From Opitutia bacterium UBA7350 (GTDB taxonomy: Bacteria > Verrucomicrobiota > Verrucomicrobiia > Opitutales > Coraliomargaritaceae), in the NCBI GenBank assembly GCA_002470925.1, contig DKOX01000062.1, positions 1 to 55,690 on the forward strand: a stretch of 55,690 nt of DNA, written 5' to 3'. The notes under the pieces are model-generated. The model did not search any database. It saw only the letters and a program-made list of their open reading frames with translations, and was not told where the DNA came from. Shown in pieces: positions 16,055-23,770 of the stretch (positions within the stretch are counted from its first letter, which is position 1; each line of letters begins with the position of its first letter). The translations under genes were made by a program, and so were the position numbers.

Positions 16055-16849
16055 ATGAAAATACATTCTACCGCAGTTGTCGATGAGCGGGCTGTGCTGG
16101 GAACCGGCTGCAGCGTTGGGCCCTATGCCATCATTGAAGGAGGCGTTCAACTCGGGGAAGGATGTGAAATCGCTTCGCACGTGGTGCTGCGCGCGGGCAC
16201 GCGTCTTGGGGATGGCGTGCGGGTCGATTCGTTCTCGGTATTGGGTGGCGAGCCGCAATCGATAGGATTCGATTCTTCGATTGAGAGCGGGGTGCATGTG
16301 GGTGACCGGGTGGTTTTTCGCGAAGGGTGCACGGTACACCGATCGATGTATGCGGGGAAAGCGACCACGATTGGCAATGATTGTTTTTTAATGGCGCAGG
16401 CGCACGTCGCACACGACTGTGAATTGGGCGCGGGGGTAATTGCGGCCAATGCGGTTTTGCTTGGTGGGCACGTGCAGGTGGGCGAGCGTTGTTTTTTAGG
16501 TGGTGGAAGTGGGGTGCACCAGTTTTGTCGTATTGGTGCCTACACCATCCTTGCGGGTCATGCCTTAATGACGATTGATGTTCCGCCCGCTTGCATGGCG
16601 GCGGGTCGTAATGCGGTGCATGGTTTGAATTTGGTAGGCCTGCGCCGCGCAAAGATCGGCGCGGAAGAGATTCAGGATTTGAAGGCGTGTTTTCATGCGG
16701 TTTATAAGGGTGGGGGCAATTACAAAGCCAAAGCTAGGGCGGCCTTAGAAGAGGGAAGTTTGGGTTTGTCGCCAATGGGGCAGGCTTTTTTGGGATTTTT
16801 TGAAATGGGAAAACGTGGTTTTGCCAGCCCGCAGAATAATGAGGGATAA
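16055..16849 (+). CDS. lpxA: LpxA, UDP-N-acetylglucosamine O-acyltransferase
   Basis: 264 residues, normal length. First step of lipid A biosynthesis: transfer of a 3-hydroxyacyl chain from acyl-ACP to UDP-GlcNAc. The N-terminal two thirds is a left-handed beta helix of hexapeptide repeats (AVLGTGCSVGPYAIIEGG, ASHVVLRAG). The catalytic His lies in LMAQAHVAHDCELG, and GGGSGVHQFCRIGAYTILAGH follows. The C-terminal helical domain (GLRRAKIGAEEIQDLKACF) is the usual acyl-ACP contact. The gene is separated from lpxB here by about 8 kb, and the usual lpxD-fabZ neighbours are not in the window. It overlaps pdxA by 11 bases. Confidence 0.96.
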   Translation: MKIHSTAVVDERAVLGTGCSVGPYAIIEGGVQLGEGCEIASHVVLRAGTRLGDGVRVDSFSVLGGEPQSIGFDSSIESGVHVGDRVVFREGCTVHRSMYAGKATTIGNDCFLMAQAHVAHDCELGAGVIAANAVLLGGHVQVGERCFLGGGSGVHQFCRIGAYTILAGHALMTIDVPPACMAAGRNAVHGLNLVGLRRAKIGAEEIQDLKACFHAVYKGGGNYKAKARAALEEGSLGLSPMGQAFLGFFEMGKRGFASPQNNEG

Positions 16850-17777
16850 AACAGAAGAGCAGCTTTTGGCCTTAACTTGCGGCGATCCGTCAGGGGTAGG
16901 CCCCGAGGTGATTGCGGGTGCGCTGCATCAAGATAAGAATCAAGGAAAGGGTTGTGTCTTGCTCGGTCCGGAAGCATGGGCGAAGCCTTTGGCCGAGCAT
17001 TTTGGGATCGGCCATGAAACGGTGGGTGCGATCGATTTTGAGATGAGACCGGGCGAACCATCCGAGGCCGCGGCGCGGGTGGCTCTGGCGGCTTTGGAAA
17101 CAGCGGCGGCAGGTTGCGCCGCGGGACGTTTTCGTGCAGTGGTCACCGGACCGGTCAGTAAGCATTGGCTACATAAGGTCGGTTTTGCGCATCCTGGGCA
17201 AACTGAATTCTTTGCCTCCAAATGGGGCGGTGATCCCACGATGGCTTTTGTGGGTCAATCCTTGCGAGTAGTTTTGGCAACTTGGCACATTCCGCTGGCG
17301 CAGGTGCCTGCGGCGCTTACCGCGAAGAGCTTGACGCGTGCGGTTGAGCGGGCGGATGGATTGGCGCGTAGTTTGGGGATTTCGAAACCTCGAATCGGAA
17401 TTTGTGGATTAAACCCTCACGCCGGGGAGGGCGGACTTCTGGGGGATGAAGAGGAGGATATTTTGAATCCCGTTCTGCGTGAGCTGCGGGGGCAGTACCC
17501 CGGTGTATCTGAATGCTTGCCGGGGGACACGGTCTTTAACCGACAAAGGAAGGGCGACTTTGATGTGGTTGTTGCGGCGTACCACGATCAGGGTCTAGCG
17601 GCGGTTAAGACACTCGAGTTTGATACTGCAGTCAATGTCACACTGGGACTGCCGCACTTGCGAACCAGTCCCGACCATGGGACTGCCTATGCGCTCGCAG
17701 GAAAGGGGCGCGCGGATAGCGGTAGTTTTTTTGCGGCACTACAATTAGCGCGCGAGTTGACCGCCCAACCGAGATGA
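16839..17777 (+). CDS. pdxA: PdxA, 4-hydroxythreonine-4-phosphate dehydrogenase
   Basis: 312 residues from ATG 16839, inside the end of lpxA. It oxidises 4-phosphohydroxy-L-threonine in the DXP-dependent pathway to pyridoxal phosphate. The family start LTCGDPSGVGPEVI is seen near the N-terminus. GPVSKHWLHKVGFAHPGQTEFF and the metal-ligand region AAYHDQGLAAVKTLEFD with LPHLRTSPDHGTAYALAGKG are conserved. The ORF can be extended upstream into lpxA, but those residues have no family match. Translational coupling to lpxA is likely from the 11-base overlap. Confidence 0.95.
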   Translation: MRDKTEEQLLALTCGDPSGVGPEVIAGALHQDKNQGKGCVLLGPEAWAKPLAEHFGIGHETVGAIDFEMRPGEPSEAAARVALAALETAAAGCAAGRFRAVVTGPVSKHWLHKVGFAHPGQTEFFASKWGGDPTMAFVGQSLRVVLATWHIPLAQVPAALTAKSLTRAVERADGLARSLGISKPRIGICGLNPHAGEGGLLGDEEEDILNPVLRELRGQYPGVSECLPGDTVFNRQRKGDFDVVVAAYHDQGLAAVKTLEFDTAVNVTLGLPHLRTSPDHGTAYALAGKGRADSGSFFAALQLARELTAQPR

Positions 17778-17791
17778 GTTTATTTTAGATT

Positions 17792-18163
17792 ATGTCGATA
17801 AGCAATATACTGCCCGAGGGGGTGCGCGAGGGGAATGAAAAATTGTTGGAGGTGACTCCCGAGGCCGGCGAAAAGTTAGTCCAGCTCATAGCGCGCGAGA
17901 AAATGGGTCAATTCCTTCGGGTGAAAATAACGGGGGGTGGCTGCAATGGTCTGGTTTACAATATGAAATTTGTAGAGGAGGCGAAACGTGGGGATATTTT
18001 GGTGCGTGCATTTGGTGCGGCGATTCTTGCGGATTCCCGGAGTGCGCTCTATCTCAGGGGTACAAAACTGGACTATTCCAGCAAGCTAGTGGGGGGTGGC
18101 TTCAAGTTCACCAACCCCAATGCCACCGCTAGTTGTAGCTGCGGGGAAAGTTTTAGCATCTGA
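17792..18163 (+). CDS. Second A-type iron-sulfur carrier protein (HesB/IscA family)
   Basis: 123 residues. The three family cysteines are present at 51 (GGGCNGL), 115 and 117 (SCSCGESF). A 20-residue N-terminal lead precedes the domain start (LEVTPEAGEKLVQLI). It differs clearly from the carrier at 11575, so the two are separate paralogues that probably serve different targets. It follows pdxA by 14 bases as the apparent last gene of the plus-strand run. Exact partner proteins cannot be deduced. Confidence 0.9.
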   Translation: MSISNILPEGVREGNEKLLEVTPEAGEKLVQLIAREKMGQFLRVKITGGGCNGLVYNMKFVEEAKRGDILVRAFGAAILADSRSALYLRGTKLDYSSKLVGGGFKFTNPNATASCSCGESFSI

Positions 18164-18208
18164 CTTTCTTTAGGGTTGAATAAAAAAAAGCAACCACTAC
18201 TGCTTAAT

Positions 18209-18333
18209 GTAAAGAATCCTACTTTGTTAATTAAATCGTATGTCGTAACACTCAAGCAATGCCTTTTGGCGAGGGCCGTAGGCTCATCTTCCGAGTCGGT
18301 TTCATTTTGGAAAACCGCGGTAGAATTCTTTAC
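18209..18333 (+). promoter_or_regulatory. Candidate structured leader element upstream of infC
   Basis: GTAAAGAATCCTAC at 18209-18222 is nearly the reverse complement of GTAGAATTCTTTAC at 18320-18333 (13 of 14 pairs), enclosing about 97 bases. Inside are shorter dyads: GCCTTTTGGC near 18259, GCCGTAGGC near 18278 and GGTTTC/GAAAACC near 18298-18317. This could be a multi-branched leader RNA controlling initiation factor IF3, or a small palindromic insertion. It does not match a riboswitch class I know. Confidence 0.4.
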
Positions 18334-18337
18334 TGAT

Positions 18338-18343
18338 TATAAT
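18338..18343 (+). promoter_or_regulatory. Consensus -10 hexamer five bases before infC
   Basis: A perfect TATAAT lies five bases before the infC ATG. Used as a -10 box it would start transcription at or next to the ATG, giving a leaderless mRNA. No good -35 is seen at the right distance, so the box may be incidental or need an activator. Confidence 0.3.
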
Positions 18344-18348
18344 ACTTA

Positions 18349-19017
18349 ATGGCAAACTATCCTCACTCCCGTGGTCGTTACCCGAACCGCAACCGTGGCC
18401 CGAAGGGCTTAAGAAGAAATGACCGTATTCGCGCTTCAGAAGTGCGCGTGATTGGACCGGAGGGCACCAACCTTGGTGTCATGACTTCAAAGAAGGCGCT
18501 GGAGTTGGCAAAAAAGGTCGGACTCGACCTGATTGAAATTTCCCCCGCGGCACGCCCGCCAGTTTGTAGAATTTTGGATTTTGGTAAATTTCTTTACGAA
18601 GAAAGCAAGAAGCAAAAGGACAGCAAACAGGGTAAGTCGAGCGTGAAGATGAAGGAGGTAAAGTTCCGGGTCTCGATTGATCAGCATGATTTTGAGACAA
18701 AGTTGCGCCGGGCGGAAGGATTCCTCTACAGCGGAAACAAGGTTAAGCTCACGCTACAGTTCCGTGGGCGTGAGATGGAGCATACCGATTTGGGCGTTGA
18801 ACGGGTCAATCTCGCCCGCGACGAACTGGCAGGGGTATCGAGTGCAGATATGGACGCACGGCAGGTAGGTCGACAGGTCACGATGGTTCTGTCTCCGCTT
18901 CCCGAGGGAAAGCGTCGCTTAAAGTTCAACGAAACCGAGGCTGATTTTGATCCCAATGATGAAGGGGATGCGAACGAAGATGTAGATCATGAATCGGGCG
19001 AGCAGGCGACGTCGTAA
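18349..19017 (+). CDS. infC: Translation initiation factor IF-3
   Basis: 222 residues, longer than the usual 170-180. The N-terminal domain (LRRNDRIRASEVRVIGPEG ... PPVCRILDFGKFLYE) and C-terminal domain (KEVKFRVSIDQHDFETKLRRAEGFL) are complete. They bind the 30S subunit and check start-codon pairing. About 25 basic residues precede the core, and an acidic tail (FDPNDEGDANEDVDHESGE) follows it. The start is ATG, not the rare AUU used for autoregulation in E. coli. rpmI and rplT do not follow; the next gene is a TIGR03790 protein, so the classic infC-rpmI-rplT operon is broken here. A structured upstream region is described separately. Confidence 0.96.
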   Translation: MANYPHSRGRYPNRNRGPKGLRRNDRIRASEVRVIGPEGTNLGVMTSKKALELAKKVGLDLIEISPAARPPVCRILDFGKFLYEESKKQKDSKQGKSSVKMKEVKFRVSIDQHDFETKLRRAEGFLYSGNKVKLTLQFRGREMEHTDLGVERVNLARDELAGVSSADMDARQVGRQVTMVLSPLPEGKRRLKFNETEADFDPNDEGDANEDVDHESGEQATS

Positions 19018-19108
19018 GCGCCTTTCAAGTATCTAGGGCTCGATGATGCCAGTTTTTTTATTTAGGGCATCGACAATTTCAATTCTCCAGGCAAAGTTGT
19101 AGGTTTAT

Positions 19109-20731
19109 ATGGGGATTGTAAAAAAGACTCGTTGGTTGTTCCTTTTAGTGCCATTCTTGGCAAGTGGAGCGGGAGAGGCTGAACGCTTAATTATCTTAGC
19201 AAATAGTTTGTCTAAAGATTCAATGGCTCTCGCGCATTATTATGCGGAGGTGCGATCCGTTCCCGAGGGCAATATTATCGCTTTGCCCCTGCCGGAAAAA
19301 GAGACCATCAGCCTCAGGGAATATGTCGATACTTTGCACAATCCACTCCTGGAGGAGTTGTTGGATCGACGTTTGATAATTGGCGCCAAGAGTGGTGACG
19401 CGGATGCACATGGCCGTAAATGGCTGGTCGCGGGACTTCATGATGTCAGTTATCTGGTTCCGGTTTATGGTGTGCCTCTGAGAATCAGTAATGATGCCAA
19501 AGCGATCCTGCCAAATAACGGACAAATTTCTGAAAATTTCAGATATAACCGTGCTTCGGTGGATTCAGAGTTGGCGCTCTTGGCAATGCCGGGTCGGCGC
19601 TCCATGACGGCATTTAATACGAACCCGTTCTTTGGTAACAAGGAGCCGTCCTTGCATATCCTGCAAACGGCCTTGCGGGTCAGTCGGATTGATGGACCGG
19701 ATGTAAGAACGGTTCGTTCCCTGATTGAGCGCACCCTGGAGGGTGAGCGTATGGGGCTGCAGGGGCGTGCCTATTTTGATCTTAAGGGGCCGCATCCAAG
19801 CGGGGACAAATGGTTCCGGGAGGCAAGCGAAATGGCTATCGCGGCATATTTCGACACTACGATTGAATCAACGAAGCGTTTGCTGGATGAGCGGGATCGC
19901 TTCGATGCGCCGGCAATTTACATGGGATGGTATCGCCAGGATGCATATGGGAATTTCAAAATTGCGAACTGGAACGTCCCGCCCGGCGCATTGGCGCTCC
20001 ATTTGCACAGTTTTTCAGCCACTTCCTTGCGCACTACTAACCGATATTGGCTCGGTGCCTTACTTCAGATGGGGTTTTGCGCAACGCTAGGAAATGTCTA
20101 CGAGCCCTATCTACAAATGACCCACCATCCGCAGCGACTCTTGGAGTCCTTGCTTGACGGCGGCACTTGGGGCGAAGCAGTCGCTTACAGTATACCGGTG
20201 TTCAGTTGGATGGGAGTCGCAATCGGTGATCCGCTTTATCGACCGTTTCAAAAAAAACTTGGGGCCCAGTTGGGGGCAGCAGATGTGCCCTATGCGGTGC
20301 TGCGCGAATTCAACCGCATTGATTTAAATGGCAGTGCGTCGACTGCTACGACCTACCTGCGAGGTGAGTTTCAGCGAGCGCCCTCGCTTCCTCTGGCGTT
20401 TGCGCTAGCCTCCCGCTACGCGGATTCCGGGGAGGTCGATAAAGCGAAGGAGGTCTTGCGCGTAATGCAGTATATCACGGTCTATGCGAAGGAAGATAGG
20501 GTGTTGGTTCAGAAATTGGCAGATTTGATGGCTCGATTGGATCAAGTAGAACCAGCACTTGTGATATATGAAAGGCTGCTCAGCGAGGAAGGTATCGCCA
20601 AGCCCTTCAGGATAAATCTGTTAACCAAGGGTTCGGAATTGGCGGCCAGAATGGGACGGACACGCCTCGCAGACGATTGGTCTAATAAGTGCCTTATTCT
20701 TAAAGCACCACCTGTCGACCGTTCAAAGTAG
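19109..20731 (+). CDS. TIGR03790 family protein with C-terminal repeat extension
   Basis: 540 residues. An N-terminal signal peptide (WLFLLVPFLASGAGEA) points to export. The TIGR03790 domain covers roughly residues 25-385: LIILANSLSKDSMALAHYY, VPEGNIIALPLP, YLVPVYGVPLRI, and late motifs GFCATLGNVYEPYL and MGVAIGDPLYRPF. This family has no known function and is noted for occurring mainly in genomes with exosortase, the PEP-CTERM sorting enzyme. A PEP-CTERM cupredoxin occurs in this window. Residues 400-530 are helical and look like TPR-type repeats (LPLAFALASRYADSGEVDKA, VEPALVIYERLL). Gene order does not reveal its role: infC precedes and cysC follows. Confidence 0.8.
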   Translation: MGIVKKTRWLFLLVPFLASGAGEAERLIILANSLSKDSMALAHYYAEVRSVPEGNIIALPLPEKETISLREYVDTLHNPLLEELLDRRLIIGAKSGDADAHGRKWLVAGLHDVSYLVPVYGVPLRISNDAKAILPNNGQISENFRYNRASVDSELALLAMPGRRSMTAFNTNPFFGNKEPSLHILQTALRVSRIDGPDVRTVRSLIERTLEGERMGLQGRAYFDLKGPHPSGDKWFREASEMAIAAYFDTTIESTKRLLDERDRFDAPAIYMGWYRQDAYGNFKIANWNVPPGALALHLHSFSATSLRTTNRYWLGALLQMGFCATLGNVYEPYLQMTHHPQRLLESLLDGGTWGEAVAYSIPVFSWMGVAIGDPLYRPFQKKLGAQLGAADVPYAVLREFNRIDLNGSASTATTYLRGEFQRAPSLPLAFALASRYADSGEVDKAKEVLRVMQYITVYAKEDRVLVQKLADLMARLDQVEPALVIYERLLSEEGIAKPFRINLLTKGSELAARMGRTRLADDWSNKCLILKAPPVDRSK

Positions 20732-20745
20732 TGTTTTCCGCGCCT

Positions 20746-20778
20746 TAATATTAGTTATTGACTAATAAACTAATATTA
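20746..20778. repeat. AT-rich perfect inverted repeat upstream of cysC
   Basis: TAATATTAGTT (20746-20756) and its exact reverse complement AACTAATATTA (20768-20778) flank an 11-base centre, ATTGACTAATA. A second, overlapping dyad TTAGT-TATTG-ACTAA shares the left arm. It lies 38 bases before cysC and just after the TIGR03790 stop. It could be an operator for the cysC-cysD-cysN genes or a terminator-like hairpin, although no T-run follows it on the plus strand. Confidence 0.5.
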
Positions 20779-20816
20779 CCACCTTGGCAGCAGCTAAGAT
20801 TTTGCAATAAGTACCA

Positions 20817-21419
20817 ATGCAGGAAAATATACATACCGAGTTTCACCGGATGCTGGGACGCGAGGCCAAAGAGGCACAGCTTTCGCAGCGGGGTCATGTC
20901 TTTTGGCTTTATGGCTTGTCGGGCTCCGGGAAAAGCACCTTGGCGATTGCCCTCGAGCGCGCTTTGGCTGAAGTCGGAATATTCACAAAGTTGCTCGATG
21001 GGGATAATATTCGAAGTCGACTCAATCGGGATCTGGGATTTTCAGATCAGGATCGCATAGAAAACATTCGCCGAATTTCTGAAGTGGCACGACTCTTTGT
21101 GGAATCGGGTCTGGTCGTTTTTGCCTCGTTCATAACACCGAGCCGCGCGTTGCGTGAAAGCGTCGCTGATATTGTCGGTGCGGATGATTGTACACCGGTT
21201 TATGTCAAGGCGAGTTACGAGACCTGCGCCAAGCGCGACGTGAAAGGGCTTTACGCAAAGGCAGAGGCGGGTTCGGTAAAAGACTTTACGGGCAAGGATT
21301 CCGGATTTGAGCCACCTCAAAGCGACGATCGGGATTGGGTGATTGATACCGATGCATTGAGTGAAGCAGATGCGGTTCAGCAATTACTCGATTCAATACT
21401 CCCCATGATTAAAGTTTAG
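20817..21419 (+). CDS. cysC: Adenylylsulfate (APS) kinase CysC
   Basis: 200 residues, normal length. It phosphorylates APS to PAPS. The P-loop GLSGSGKSTL is near residue 34, followed by LLDGDNIRSRLNRDLGFSDQDR with the substrate-binding Asp, Arg and Phe residues, then NIRRISEVARLF and the late motif YAKAEAGSVKDFTGKDSGFE. It starts the set cysC-cysD-cysN, which converts sulfate to PAPS. No PAPS or APS reductase gene is in the window, so the product may feed either cysteine synthesis or sulfotransferases. An AT-rich palindrome precedes the gene. No Shine-Dalgarno sequence is seen. Confidence 0.95.
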   Translation: MQENIHTEFHRMLGREAKEAQLSQRGHVFWLYGLSGSGKSTLAIALERALAEVGIFTKLLDGDNIRSRLNRDLGFSDQDRIENIRRISEVARLFVESGLVVFASFITPSRALRESVADIVGADDCTPVYVKASYETCAKRDVKGLYAKAEAGSVKDFTGKDSGFEPPQSDDRDWVIDTDALSEADAVQQLLDSILPMIKV

Positions 21420-21451
21420 TAATCATTTTATAAGCGACTAACGAATTAACA

Positions 21452-22366
21452 ATGCACCAAGATTATTCCATCACGCACCTCAAGCAACTCGAGTCTGAGG
21501 CGATTTACATTTTGCGCGAAACGGCTGCCCAGTTCGAAAAGCCGGTTCTTCTCTTTTCGGGAGGGAAGGATTCTATTGTTATGGCGCATTTGGCAAAAAA
21601 AGCATTTTATCCCGCCCGTTTGCCATTCCCGCTCATGCACGTGGACACCGGTCATAATTTTCCTGAAACGATGGAGTATCGGGATCGTTTTATTGCAGAA
21701 CTGGGTGCGGAATTGGTGGTGGCTTCTGTGCAGGATGCCATTGATGCCGGCAAGGTAAAGGAGGAGACCGGTCCTCATGCCAGCCGCAACGGATTGCAGA
21801 CTGTTGCTTTACTTGACGGGCTTGAGGAAGGTAAGTATGATGCTGCGCTTGGGGGCGGGCGGCGCGATGAAGAAAAGGCCCGTGCGAAAGAAAGATTTTT
21901 CTCCCATCGTGATGCCTTTGGGCAATGGGATCCCAAAAATCAACGTCCGGAGTTGTGGAACATTTTTAACGGCCGTAAGCATCACGGTGAACACTTCCGT
22001 GTCTTTCCCCTGAGCAATTGGACCGAGATGGACATCTGGCAATATATCAAGCTGGAGGAGATCGATTTACCGAGCCTATATTTCTCGCATGAGCGTCCTT
22101 GTTTTGTACGCAACGGGGTTATTATGGCCGTGACTGATTTCATTGAGCTGCTTCCGAACGAAACCGCGCAAGTAAAAAACATGCGGATTCGTTTTCGTAC
22201 GATCGGGGATGCGACCTGCACGGGTGCAGCACTTTCCGATGCCGCGGACTTGGATGCCATAATTGGAGAAGTAGCGGCGGCAAGACAAACGGAGCGCGGT
22301 ACTCGGGCGGATGACAAGCGCTCTGAGACTGCGATGGAGGACCGCAAAAAGGAGGGGTACTTCTAA
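21452..22366 (+). CDS. cysD: Sulfate adenylyltransferase subunit CysD
   Basis: 304 residues, normal length. It is the catalytic subunit that forms APS from ATP and sulfate. The PP-loop is SGGKDSIVMAHLAKKAF near residue 32. VDTGHNFPETMEYRD, GGGRRDEEKARAKERFFS and FPLSNWTEMDIWQYI are family signatures. The ATP pyrophosphatase fold needs the GTPase subunit CysN, encoded 50 bases downstream. It lies 32 bases after cysC. The upstream sequence is AT-rich with no Shine-Dalgarno match. Confidence 0.96.
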   Translation: MHQDYSITHLKQLESEAIYILRETAAQFEKPVLLFSGGKDSIVMAHLAKKAFYPARLPFPLMHVDTGHNFPETMEYRDRFIAELGAELVVASVQDAIDAGKVKEETGPHASRNGLQTVALLDGLEEGKYDAALGGGRRDEEKARAKERFFSHRDAFGQWDPKNQRPELWNIFNGRKHHGEHFRVFPLSNWTEMDIWQYIKLEEIDLPSLYFSHERPCFVRNGVIMAVTDFIELLPNETAQVKNMRIRFRTIGDATCTGAALSDAADLDAIIGEVAAARQTERGTRADDKRSETAMEDRKKEGYF

Positions 22367-22416
22367 GCGCTACGGGGCGAATTCTTTAACCAACAATTCA
22401 AACAATTTTTAATAGT

Positions 22417-23700
22417 ATGACTGAAACGAATACAGCCGCCGGCTACCTAGATATGGACCTGCTTCGCTTCACGACCGCCGGTTCGGTGGACGATGGCAAA
22501 AGTACCCTGATTGGCCGCCTTCTCTACGATAGCAAAGCTATTTTTGAAGACCAGCTTGAAGCGGTTGAAAAGAGCTCAAAATCACGGGGCGATGAAAATG
22601 TGAATCTCGCGCTCCTGACGGATGGCTTGCGCTCGGAACGGGAGCAAGGGATTACGATTGACGTGGCTTATCGTTATTTTGCGACGCCGAAGCGAAAGTT
22701 TATTATCGCCGACACTCCGGGGCACACGCAATACACCCGCAATATGGTTACGGGGGCATCGACCGCCAATCTGGCCATTTTATTGGTAGATGCCCGCAAG
22801 GGGATCATTGAACAGACCTGCCGCCATGCTTTCATCGCAAATCTTTTGCGTATTCAGCACGTCGTTGTCTGCGTCAACAAAATGGATCTGGTCGACTGGG
22901 ATGAGGGTACTTACAATGCCATCGTGGAGGATTTTAAGAAGTTCGCTTCGCGGCTCGATAATATTGTTGAAGTTACCTTTATTCCAGCGAGTGCGCTTTT
23001 GGGAGACAACATTGTCGATAAATCATCCAACATGCCATGGTATCAGGGCCCTACGCTGCTCTATCATTTGGAGACGGTCTACATCGGTGGAGACGAAAAT
23101 CATATTGATGCCCGTTTCCCGGTACAATGGGTGATACGGCCACACTCAGACAAATGGCATGATTTTCGCGGTTTTGCCGGGCGTATTGCCGGTGGCGTTT
23201 TTAAGCCCGGCGACAAGGTAAAGGTCTTACCCTCCGGTTTTGAATCTACGATCAAGGGAATTCACACGATGGATGGTGAATTGAAGGAAGCTTTTGCGCC
23301 AATGTCGGTCGCGCTGACACTGGACGATGAGATTGATATTTCGCGGGGTGATATGCTGGTAAAGCTGAATAATCCGCCTCAACCGAAACAGGATGTTGAA
23401 GCGATGATTTGCTGGTTTTCTGCAGACAAAAAGCTCGCGGGGCGGGGTAAATATATTTTACGCCATACTGAAAAAGAGGTAAAGGCCTTGATTCATGAAG
23501 TGCGTTATAAGGTGAACATCAACACTTTGCGTAAAATAGAAGACGACTTGGTGTTCAGTCATAATGACATCGGCCGTATCTCGATCCGCACTTCAGCACC
23601 ACTGATAGCGGACAGTTATCGCCGTAATCGTATCACGGGCAGTTTTGTTCTAATTGACGAACAAAACAACGAGACGGTTGCTGCTGGCATGATTATTTGA
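22417..23700 (+). CDS. cysN: Sulfate adenylyltransferase GTPase subunit CysN
   Basis: 427 residues. This elongation-factor-like GTPase drives APS formation by CysD. G1 GSVDDGKSTLIGRLLYDS, G2 region REQGITIDVAYRYF, G3 ADTPGHTQY and G4 NKMD are intact, and two beta-barrel domains follow. It is somewhat shorter than the approx. 470-residue E. coli protein. It has no fused APS-kinase domain, which fits the separate cysC upstream. It ends the cysC-cysD-cysN group; the next gene, an oxidoreductase beside lpxB, starts 70 bases on. Confidence 0.96.
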   Translation: MTETNTAAGYLDMDLLRFTTAGSVDDGKSTLIGRLLYDSKAIFEDQLEAVEKSSKSRGDENVNLALLTDGLRSEREQGITIDVAYRYFATPKRKFIIADTPGHTQYTRNMVTGASTANLAILLVDARKGIIEQTCRHAFIANLLRIQHVVVCVNKMDLVDWDEGTYNAIVEDFKKFASRLDNIVEVTFIPASALLGDNIVDKSSNMPWYQGPTLLYHLETVYIGGDENHIDARFPVQWVIRPHSDKWHDFRGFAGRIAGGVFKPGDKVKVLPSGFESTIKGIHTMDGELKEAFAPMSVALTLDDEIDISRGDMLVKLNNPPQPKQDVEAMICWFSADKKLAGRGKYILRHTEKEVKALIHEVRYKVNINTLRKIEDDLVFSHNDIGRISIRTSAPLIADSYRRNRITGSFVLIDEQNNETVAAGMII

Positions 23701-23770
23701 ATCCAGGGCGAAAAAGGCTCTGCGCTTGAGGGTTGCCAGCAGCCCGATTCGAGCTAGATATCTAAAGCCA

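Noticed and set aside
18189..18208. AAGCA/TGCTT hairpin with T-run on the minus strand near 18190
   Set aside because: No minus-strand gene ends here, the stem is only five pairs and on the plus strand no T-run follows.
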